Origin: Acidobacteria bacterium 37-71-11
GTDB taxonomy: Bacteria > Acidobacteriota > Thermoanaerobaculia > Thermoanaerobaculales > Thermoanaerobaculaceae
Reading direction: 5' to 3'
DNA length: 28,893 nt
Assembly (NCBI GenBank): GCA_002279285.1
Contig: NCBR01000019.1
Coordinates: 1 to 28,893, forward strand
In this document: one piece after another, positions 23,225-28,893 of the stretch
Numbering within the stretch: the stretch's first letter is position 1
Layout: each line of letters starts with the position of its first letter
The notes under the pieces: model-generated
Told to the model about the DNA's origin: nothing
Databases searched by the model: none
What the model saw: only the letters and a program-made list of their open reading frames with translations
Position numbers and translations under genes: made by a program

Positions 23225-23251
23225 GGCCGGCCCGGGCGAACCGGGCCGGCC
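23225..23251 (-). terminator. 11-bp GC stem-loop after the rhodanese gene
   Basis: A perfect GGCCGGCCCGG/CCGGGCCGGCC stem with a 5-nt GCGAA loop in the 95-bp gap between the rhodanese stop and the TVP38 start. It may stabilise the rhodanese 3' end or reduce read-through into the downstream genes. Confidence 0.45.
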
Positions 23252-23267
23252 AGCCGCCGAGCCGTTG

Positions 23268-24254
23268 CTACTTCGAGCTTGCGAGCGCCTTCTGCCAGGG
23301 CGCCGGCGTCATGTCCGGGCAACCCTTTTCGATCGGGAGCTTGTCGTCCTTGGACCAGCCGATCCAGGAGCTGTCGTAGTTGTGCAGCTTCTCGACCGGC
23401 CAGCCCATCAGGTAAAGGGCGAACATGCCGTGCGTCGTGCGCACGCCGGACTGGCACATGAAGTACTGCTCCTTGCTCGGGTCGAAGCCGAAGTGGTCGA
23501 GAACCTTCTGCATCTCGGCTGCGTCCAGCCACTCCATGTCGTTGCTCTTGGTCATGAAGTTGGGCCAGTCGCACTGCACGTCCCACGGGATGCGCCCCGC
23601 GCGGAACGCGCCCTTCTTGATCGTCTTCCCGCAGAACTCCGCATCCTCGCGGTTGTCCCAGAGCTGGGCGTCGGTGCGGTCCTTCAGGCCGAGGATCTCA
23701 GGCGTGTCCACGCGCATCGTCGGGAAGGTGATCTTCGCGACCCAGGAGCCCTTGTGGGTCCCCTTGCCGCGGCTGATCATGTCGGTGTCGTAGCCGGCGT
23801 CGGTCCAGCCCTTGATGCCGCCGTCGAGGACGCGCACGTCGGTCTTGCCGTAGTAATAGAACGCCCACCAGACCCGCGTCGCGTCGTATTTGTAGTCGTA
23901 GACGACGACCGTCGAGTCGGGGTCCACCCCAAAGCCCTGCATCAGCTTGGTGAAGCCCTCGGGCTGGAGGAGGTTGTCGGTCACCCCGCCCATCGTGGCG
24001 GCGGGGGCCTCGTAGTCGCCGCGCCACATCTGAATCGACCCCGGGATGTGGCCGCCGAAGTACTCCGGAACGCTCGCGACCGCGATCACCACGAGCTTCG
24101 GATCCTTGGCGTCCATGAGCGCCTTGAGCTGCTGCGGCGTGATCAGCGCCTCGCCGCGGGCGAACCCCTTGTACTTGACGGTCTGAGCGCTCGCTCCCAC
24201 AGCGAAGGTGAGGGCCAGCAGCACGGTGACAGAGATGAGAAGGTTTTTCTTCAT
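23268..24254 (-). CDS. Exported thiosulfate sulfurtransferase (rhodanese), two-domain
   Basis: A 328-residue protein with a clear signal peptide (MKKNLLISVTVLLALTFAVG, cleavage about ASA-QT). It has two rhodanese domains. The first (about 36-160) keeps fold blocks such as VRVLDGGIKGW but has no catalytic Cys, having YDYKYD at that place. The second (about 180-310) carries the active loop MCQSGVRTTHG with Cys267. This inactive/active pairing is normal for SseA/thiosulfate:cyanide sulfurtransferases, which move sulfane sulfur to cyanide or thiols. The periplasmic location suggests handling of external thiosulfate or polysulfide. It appears to be first in the leftward rhodanese, TVP38, radical SAM, exporter group. 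Confidence 0.94.
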   Translation of the reverse strand: MKKNLLISVTVLLALTFAVGASAQTVKYKGFARGEALITPQQLKALMDAKDPKLVVIAVASVPEYFGGHIPGSIQMWRGDYEAPAATMGGVTDNLLQPEGFTKLMQGFGVDPDSTVVVYDYKYDATRVWWAFYYYGKTDVRVLDGGIKGWTDAGYDTDMISRGKGTHKGSWVAKITFPTMRVDTPEILGLKDRTDAQLWDNREDAEFCGKTIKKGAFRAGRIPWDVQCDWPNFMTKSNDMEWLDAAEMQKVLDHFGFDPSKEQYFMCQSGVRTTHGMFALYLMGWPVEKLHNYDSSWIGWSKDDKLPIEKGCPDMTPAPWQKALASSK

Positions 24255-24351
24255 GTTGTCCTATTTCCTCCCTCGTCGTTCACCGGTTCCGGGACTGTGC
24301 ACATACTCCCGTGCCCGGCGTTCTCCCGTGAGGCGTGCAACCGCCATGCCA

Positions 24352-24405
24352 GGCGCCGCGCTCGCGCGCCGCTTTCGCACGATCGTTGCGCGCGAGCGCG
24401 GCGCC
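24352..24405 (-). terminator. 17-bp perfect stem-loop after the histidine-kinase gene
   Basis: GGCGCCGCGCTCGCGCG (24352-24368) pairs exactly with 24389-24405, with a 20-nt loop. It lies in the 262-bp gap between the kinase stop and the rhodanese start, the only such structure there. Probably it marks the end of the diaphorase/two-component transcript. No U-tract follows. The rest of the gap shows nothing clear. Confidence 0.6.
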
Positions 24406-24516
24406 GGGGACAAAGCCTGCGGGACAACGCTGCGGGCGGGTGAATGCGGGGGCGCGCCGACGCGAACCGGGGAGTCTGTACGGCGGTGGCGCAGCGTGGG
24501 GGCTGCCGCCGCGGTC

Positions 24517-25932
24517 CTACGCCGTAACCCGCCGTTCCGATTTCGTGACGTGCGGGTCCTGCGTTTGGCCGCCCCGGAGGGGGAGCAGGAGGCGAAACGT
24601 GCTGCCCTCGTCGAGCCGGCTCTCGGCCTCCACCCGCCCGCCGTGGGTTTCGGCCACCTCATTGACGATGGCGAGGCCGAGACCGGTGCCCTCGGCGGTG
24701 TGGCGCCTGGCGTTGGCCGCCCGCGCGAACTCGACGAAGAGGTTGGCGAGGAATTCGGGCGGGATGCCGATGCCGTTGTCGCGGACCTCGATCATGCCGA
24801 ACTCCCCGCTGCGCCGCACCTGGATGTGCACCGTGCCGCCGGGCCGGGAGTACTTGAGCGCGTTGTGGACGAGGTTCTCGATCGCGTACTCGAGGTCGGG
24901 CGGCACGCCGCGGGCGAGCACGACGTCGGCGTCGTAGCTGCTCTCGAGGGTGATCTGCCGCGCCTCGGCCACGGGCGTGAGCGCGTCGGCGACGTCCACG
25001 GCGAGCTGCGCGAGGTTGACGCCCGAGGCCCAAGGGGCGCGCTGCGCGGTCTCGCGCAGCTTGGCGAGCTCGAGCAGGTCGCCGACGATGCGCAGGAGTC
25101 CCTCGACCCGCTCGCTGGCGCCGGCGACCAGGCTGGCCGCGCGCGGCGAGGCGAGGTCGACGTAGCCCTGGAGGAGGACGTCGAGGCTGGTCTTGACGGT
25201 GGCAAGGGGGGAGCGGAGCTGATGCGCCGAGAGCAACATGAAGTGCGACTTGCGCGCCTCGATCGAGCGCATCTCGGCAAGCAGCTTCTCCAGCTCGGCG
25301 GTCTTGTCGCGCAGCTCCTCGGCGAGACGGAAGAGGCGCACCCCGCGCTCCTTCAGCCGCGAGGAGACGGTGGCCGTCAGGTAGACGGTCAAGCCGAGGG
25401 CGCAGGCGAGCATGCCCAGAACCGCCGTACGCATCTCGACCGGAATGGGAGGGTGGCCGGGCGGCGTCCCGCCGGCAAGGAACAGGGCCGCGCATGCCAG
25501 CCATGCGCCGCCTCCCACGATGAACATCGTCCGCGCCGACAGCATGATCGTTCCGATCACCATGTGAAAGGTGAAGAACGGAAGGAATGGGCTGCCCGGT
25601 CCCCCGGTGAGGTAGACGAGGAGGACGAGCGCCGCGAGGTCGATCAGGATCTGGATCAAGGTACAGCGCGCCAGCCAGCGGTAATCCGCCTGGTTGTTGC
25701 GGCGCCATATGGCGAGCAGTGCGTGCAGGATCCCGTTGTAGGCGAGGATGACGACCGCGACGAGCCACACTCGGCCCCACTCCAGAGGCATCCCGGCGTG
25801 CGGCGCCGCCGCGGCGAACGCGAGCAGCGCCGCGCCCGCCGCCCAGCGCAATCGCACGAACCAGGCGATGCGGTCGAGCAGCTCGGCCGCGAAAACCTGA
25901 TGGAGTTCCGCGCTCTTGACGGCCAACCTCAC
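24517..25932 (-). CDS. Membrane sensor histidine kinase
   Basis: A 471-residue sensor kinase. The N-terminal 190 residues hold about six hydrophobic segments (for example LIQILIDLAALVLLVYL and AVLGMLACALGLTVYLTA) with little periplasmic sequence, so the signal is probably sensed in or at the membrane. A coiled-coil (about 200-228) leads to the dimerisation helix with His237 in SAHQLRSPLAT, a variant of the usual SHELRTPL. The ATP-binding domain has the N box ENLVHNALKYS, G1 DNGIGI and G2 GTGLGLAIV, all intact. The GTG start overlaps the receiver stop by 4 nt (GTGA), so the two are translationally coupled. Signal and target genes are unknown. Its place after diaphorase genes suggests redox or hydrogen/formate sensing (inference). 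Confidence 0.95.
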   Translation of the reverse strand: MRLAVKSAELHQVFAAELLDRIAWFVRLRWAAGAALLAFAAAAPHAGMPLEWGRVWLVAVVILAYNGILHALLAIWRRNNQADYRWLARCTLIQILIDLAALVLLVYLTGGPGSPFLPFFTFHMVIGTIMLSARTMFIVGGGAWLACAALFLAGGTPPGHPPIPVEMRTAVLGMLACALGLTVYLTATVSSRLKERGVRLFRLAEELRDKTAELEKLLAEMRSIEARKSHFMLLSAHQLRSPLATVKTSLDVLLQGYVDLASPRAASLVAGASERVEGLLRIVGDLLELAKLRETAQRAPWASGVNLAQLAVDVADALTPVAEARQITLESSYDADVVLARGVPPDLEYAIENLVHNALKYSRPGGTVHIQVRRSGEFGMIEVRDNGIGIPPEFLANLFVEFARAANARRHTAEGTGLGLAIVNEVAETHGGRVEAESRLDEGSTFRLLLPLRGGQTQDPHVTKSERRVTA

Positions 25933-26306
25933 CCCAGCAGTTCGCCCAGGGTGGCGAGGAGCGTCTCGGGAGCGACGGGCTTCTGCAGGTAGCGGTCGTA
26001 TGGGAACCAGCTCTCGCCGATCTCCATGCGGACGTTGAAGACCTCGTCGACGCCGGTGAGCATGACGATCGGGATCGCGCGGGTCGCTTCGTTGCTGCGC
26101 AGAGCGCGGGCCACGTCGAACCCCTCCGAGAGGTGGTCCATCATGACGTCGAGCACCACCACGTCGGGTGGCGTCGTGGCGATCGCCGCCAGCGCCTCAT
26201 GGCCGTTCGCGGCCGTGCGCACCTGATAGCGGGTCTCGAGTACGGCCGACACGGCATCGACGAAGACCGCATCGTCGTCGACGAGCAGGACCGACTTTCT
26301 CGCCAT
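25929..26306 (-). CDS. Stand-alone response-regulator receiver protein
   Basis: A 125-residue CheY-like receiver domain with no output domain. Acidic pocket Asp10-Asp12 (LLVDDDA), phospho-acceptor Asp53 (VVLDVMMD), Thr84 and Lys109 (YLQKP) are all present. The insert NVRMEIGESWFPYDRYLQKP before the Lys is typical of a subgroup found next to redox enzyme genes. It must act through protein contacts or phosphotransfer, as it cannot bind DNA itself. The gene starts 19 bp after the NuoF-like stop with GGAGGG upstream and is coupled to the kinase gene by a 4-nt overlap. Confidence 0.94.
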   Translation of the reverse strand: MARKSVLLVDDDAVFVDAVSAVLETRYQVRTAANGHEALAAIATTPPDVVVLDVMMDHLSEGFDVARALRSNEATRAIPIVMLTGVDEVFNVRMEIGESWFPYDRYLQKPVAPETLLATLGELLG

Positions 26307-26325
26307 GGCCTTTCCCTCCGGGCCC

Positions 26326-28221
26326 TCAGACGGCCTCGACCGCGTCGGTCGGGCAAACCGACAGGCACGCGCCGCAGTGGATGCAGAGCTCCTGGTCGAT
26401 GACGTGGAGGTGTTTGATCTCGCCCGTGATCGCCCCCGAGGGACACGCCTTGGCGCACAGGGCACAGCCGCTGCACGGCTCGGCGAGGATGGTGTAGGTC
26501 AGCAGCGCCTTGCACTGTCCCGCCGGGCATCGTCCCTCCAAAACGTGGGCATCATACTCGGCCCGGAAGTGGCGGAGGGTGGAGAGCACCGCGTTGGGCG
26601 CCGTCTGCCCGAGGCCGCACAGCGAGGTGCGCTGAATGTGCCGCCCCAGCGCCTCGAGGGTGTCGAGGTCCGCCGGGACGGCCTCGCCCTTGGTGATGCG
26701 CTCGAGCAGGTTGAGCATCACGCGGGTGCCGATGCGGCAGGGCGGGCACTTGCCGCACGACTCCTCGACGAGGAACTCGAGGAAAAAGCGCGCCAGTTCG
26801 ACCATGCAGGTGCGGTCGTCGAGGATGATGAGCCCGCCGGAGCCCATAATCGAACCGAGTTCCTGCAGTGACTCGTAGTCGATCGCCACATCGGCGGCGG
26901 CGGCCGGGATACAGCCGCCGGAGGGGCCTCCCGACTGAGCGGCTTTGAAGCTGCGACCGCTCGGGATGCCGCCGCCGATCTCCTCGACGATGGTGCGCAG
27001 CGAGATGCCCATCGGCACCTCGACGAGGCCGGTGTTGCGGATCGCCCCGGCGAGGGCGAACACCTTGGTGCCCTTGCTGCGGCGCGTGCCGATGGCGGCG
27101 AACCACTGGGGGCCGCGCAGGAGGATCGGTGCGACGCTGGCCCACGTCTCGACGTTGTTGATCAGTGTCGGCTTGTCCCAGAGGCCGTGCTGCGCCGGGA
27201 ACGGCGGGCGCGGCTGCGGCGTCCCGCGCTTGCCCTCGATCGAGCGCAACAGCGCGGTCTCCTCGCCGCAGACGAAGGCGCCGGCCCCGATGCGGATCTC
27301 GATGTCGAAGCCGAACCCCGAGCCGAGGATGTCCTCTCCGAGCAGGCCGGCGCGGCGGGCGGCGGTGAGCGCGTTGTCGAGCCGCTCGATCGCCAGCGGG
27401 TACTCGGCGCGGACGTATACGAAGCCCCGGCTCGCGCCGGTGACGCGGCCGGCGATGGCCATCCCCTCGATGATCGAGTGGGGGTCGCCCTCGAGCAGGC
27501 TGCGGTCCATGAACGCCCCGGGGTCGCCTTCGTCGCCGTTGCACACGACGAACTTCTCGTCGCCGGGTGCCTCGCGGACGAACTGCCACTTCATGCCGCT
27601 CGGGAACCCCGCCCCGCCGCGGCCGCGCAGGCCCGAACTCTTGAGCGCGTCGATCACCTCGTCGGGGGAGAGTTCGAAGAGCACCCGTTCCAGCGCCAGA
27701 TAGCCGTCGCGCGCCGCGTACTCCTCGATCGCGGCGGGATCGATCACGCCGCAGTTGCGCAGGGCGATCTTGACCTGTTGCGCGAAGAACGGCACCTCGT
27801 GCCCGGTCAGACGGCGGCCGTCGGGAGCGTCCCACGCGAGTTCGAGGTCGCTCACCACCCGCCCGGCGATGAGGTGCTCGGCAACGATGCGGCGCGCCCC
27901 CTCACGGTCCACCTTCTGGTAGTAAACGCCGTCCGGCGACACCACGACGAGCGGCCCCGCCTCGCACAACCCCATGCACCCGACGCGGACCACGCGCACC
28001 CGGCCGGCGAGGCTGCTCGCCGCCAGAGCACGTTCCAATTCGTCGGCGACCGCGACCGAGTGGCACGAGATGCACGCGCCGCCGGCGCAGACCAGCAACT
28101 CGCGAGGAGCGCCGGTCGCCGGCTCGCCGGCCCGCGCGCGCAGGGTGTCGGCGAGGCGCAGCCGCAGCTCGGCGAGCGTCTTGCGGTCGAGCGGTGCGGA
28201 CGCCGGGGCGATCTCACCCAT
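26326..28221 (-). CDS. NuoF/HydB-like diaphorase subunit with extra Fe-S domains
   Basis: A 631-residue flavoprotein of the NuoF/HoxF/HydB type. Domains in order: an N-terminal thioredoxin-like [2Fe-2S] domain (Cys45, Cys50 and the CMGLC pair Cys82/Cys86); the FMN/NADH core (GRGGAGFPSGMKW at 200-212, NGDEGDPGAFMDRSLLEGDP, and GAFVCGEET near 314-322); the SLBB region; a [4Fe-4S] site (CGKCPPC with Cys489, Cys492, Cys495, plus Cys535); CPAGQC at 565-570; and a C-terminal 2[4Fe-4S] ferredoxin (Cys583/586/589/593 and Cys613/616/619/623). This is the layout of HydB and HndC in bifurcating or NAD(P)-linked [FeFe]-hydrogenases and of formate-dehydrogenase diaphorases. No catalytic hydrogenase or formate subunit follows in the window. 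ATG 28221 (GGGGAGG upstream) overlaps the NuoE-like gene by 8 nt. Confidence 0.95.
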   Translation of the reverse strand: MGEIAPASAPLDRKTLAELRLRLADTLRARAGEPATGAPRELLVCAGGACISCHSVAVADELERALAASSLAGRVRVVRVGCMGLCEAGPLVVVSPDGVYYQKVDREGARRIVAEHLIAGRVVSDLELAWDAPDGRRLTGHEVPFFAQQVKIALRNCGVIDPAAIEEYAARDGYLALERVLFELSPDEVIDALKSSGLRGRGGAGFPSGMKWQFVREAPGDEKFVVCNGDEGDPGAFMDRSLLEGDPHSIIEGMAIAGRVTGASRGFVYVRAEYPLAIERLDNALTAARRAGLLGEDILGSGFGFDIEIRIGAGAFVCGEETALLRSIEGKRGTPQPRPPFPAQHGLWDKPTLINNVETWASVAPILLRGPQWFAAIGTRRSKGTKVFALAGAIRNTGLVEVPMGISLRTIVEEIGGGIPSGRSFKAAQSGGPSGGCIPAAAADVAIDYESLQELGSIMGSGGLIILDDRTCMVELARFFLEFLVEESCGKCPPCRIGTRVMLNLLERITKGEAVPADLDTLEALGRHIQRTSLCGLGQTAPNAVLSTLRHFRAEYDAHVLEGRCPAGQCKALLTYTILAEPCSGCALCAKACPSGAITGEIKHLHVIDQELCIHCGACLSVCPTDAVEAV

Positions 28222-28795
28222 TGTCACCCTCCCCGCCGGTGTGCGGCTTGCGCGCCTTGGCGCGCAGGCCCAGGAGCAGCTTGCGCACGCCGTTGCGCGT
28301 GAGGTGACCGTGCACCTCGCTGTTGACCATCATGGCGGGGGCCAGGCCGCACGCCCCGAGGCAGCGCACCTGCTCGAGGCTGAAGAGGCGGTCCTCGGTG
28401 ACGCCACCGACCTCGAGGCCGATGGTGTCGCGGACCGCTTCGAGCACGCTGTTGGCGTTGCGCACGAAGCACGCCGTCCCCATGCAGACCTTGAGCTGGT
28501 AGCGCCCGCGCGGCGTCGTGGTGAAGAAGTGATAGAAGCTGACCACGCCATAGGCCTGGATCGGCGAGATCCCCAGCCGCTCGGCGATCGCCTTGATGAC
28601 GGGGAAGGGGAGATAGCCGAGCTCCTCCTGCACCCGGTGGAGGACCGGGATCAGACGCTCGGTCCCGCCGGGATGATCGCGCAGGTAGGTGTCGATCAGC
28701 GCCAGCGTCGCGGGGGCCACTGCGTCCTCGGGTGGTTCACCGGTGCGTGTCTCCACCGCTGCGTTGGCGCGCGCGAGTTCGTTGCGGGTGCTCAC
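28214..28795 (-). CDS. NuoE/HydC-like [2Fe-2S] subunit
   Basis: A 193-residue thioredoxin-like ferredoxin subunit that partners the NuoF-like protein. The core starts LIPVLHRVQEELGYLP, with ERLGISPIQAYGVVSFYHFF and the cluster ligands Cys104, Cys109 (CMGTAC) and Cys145, Cys149 (CLGACG). Length is usual. The start is a GTG at 28795 with GGGAGG at 6 bp spacing; an earlier in-frame start would overlap the upstream gene extensively. Its GTG overlaps the stop of the preceding gene by 4 nt (GTGA), and its own end overlaps the NuoF-like start, so all are tightly coupled. Confidence 0.95.
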   Translation of the reverse strand: MSTRNELARANAAVETRTGEPPEDAVAPATLALIDTYLRDHPGGTERLIPVLHRVQEELGYLPFPVIKAIAERLGISPIQAYGVVSFYHFFTTTPRGRYQLKVCMGTACFVRNANSVLEAVRDTIGLEVGGVTEDRLFSLEQVRCLGACGLAPAMMVNSEVHGHLTRNGVRKLLLGLRAKARKPHTGGEGDNG

Positions 28796-28893
28796 GAGCG
28801 CCTCCCGATTTCGGCCGCCAGGGGCCGCGCCGGATCGGTGACCAGGCGGCCGGCGCCGCTGCCGTCGCCGCCCCACAGCGCCATCGCCGTGCC
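28792..28893 (-). CDS. C-terminal end of an unidentified upstream gene
   Basis: A frame open to the right edge of the window ends in a TGA that overlaps the NuoE-like GTG. The visible end reads GTAMALWGGDGSGAGRL, then a short tail ending LAAEIGRRS. The 4-nt overlap makes it very likely a real member of the same operon. Too little is visible to name it. Confidence 0.55.
   Translation of the reverse strand, partial: GTAMALWGGDGSGAGRLVTDPARPLAAEIGRRS

Noticed and set aside
21286..23379. 697-codon open frame on the plus strand
   Set aside because: It is antisense to the radical SAM and TVP38 genes and crosses both plus their intergenic gap; composition is that of a GC-rich shadow.
24208..25992. 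594-codon open frame on the plus strand
   Set aside because: It is antisense to the histidine kinase, which has all its catalytic boxes.
25929..26306. The receiver protein considered as the regulator of the GGGTAG promoters
   Set aside because: It has no DNA-binding domain, so it cannot be the direct activator; at most it acts upstream of one.

Overview
The window is GC-rich DNA from a Gram-negative bacterium: it encodes a POTRA/beta-barrel outer-membrane protein, lipoprotein signals and periplasmic proteins. The families present (EncFtn-type encapsulated ferritin, PRC-barrel and BON stress proteins, YHS proteins, a P-IIIA ATPase with DUF2934 tails, a HydB/HoxF-like diaphorase) suit an uncultured proteobacterium or related phylum. 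I cannot place it more precisely. No rRNA, tRNA, CRISPR array, transposase or phage gene was seen.

Region A (1-17.7 kb) reads as a stress and low-energy survival island. It holds the C-terminal three quarters of a phosphoketolase, a secreted probable outer-membrane protein, a proton-pumping-type P-type ATPase with a repeat-rich tail, and a polyphosphate kinase 2. A leftward encapsulin/encapsulated-ferritin pair follows, then a pterin dehydratase, a membrane-anchored conserved protein, a lipoprotein, a secreted two-domain VOC protein and a PRC-barrel protein. Divergent from the last are a BON lipoprotein gene (frameshifted here), two tiny membrane proteins, a Met-rich periplasmic protein, two YHS proteins and another tiny membrane protein (frameshifted at a G8 tract). 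The island ends with a zinc alcohol dehydrogenase, an NADP-type MDR reductase and a chloroperoxidase-like hydrolase. The content resembles low-oxygen and dormancy regulons known from other bacteria (inference).

Region B (17.6-24.3 kb, all leftward) holds a 30-residue Gly/Tyr membrane mini-protein, a one-POTRA Omp85-like protein, a YeiH-type putative sulfate exporter, a BioB-like radical SAM enzyme, a TVP38/DedA-type membrane protein and a secreted rhodanese. The last four look like one sulfur-related unit of unknown overall function.

Region C (24.5-28.9 kb, all leftward) holds NuoE-like and NuoF-like (HydC/HydB type) diaphorase subunits, followed within 20 bp by a stand-alone receiver protein and a membrane histidine kinase whose start overlaps the receiver stop. 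A further gene runs off the right edge.

The most notable signal is a conserved promoter design found three times: before the PRC-barrel gene, before the BON gene and, 6 kb away, before the mini-protein gene. Each has a distal inverted repeat of the GGGTAG-N3-CTACCC type, a related proximal site exactly 34 bp closer, and a TAnnnT -10 element. The proximal site is centred near -43. This looks like a shared activator regulon. Two single-base frameshifts within 2 kb (BON gene, G8 tract) should be checked as assembly errors or real decay.
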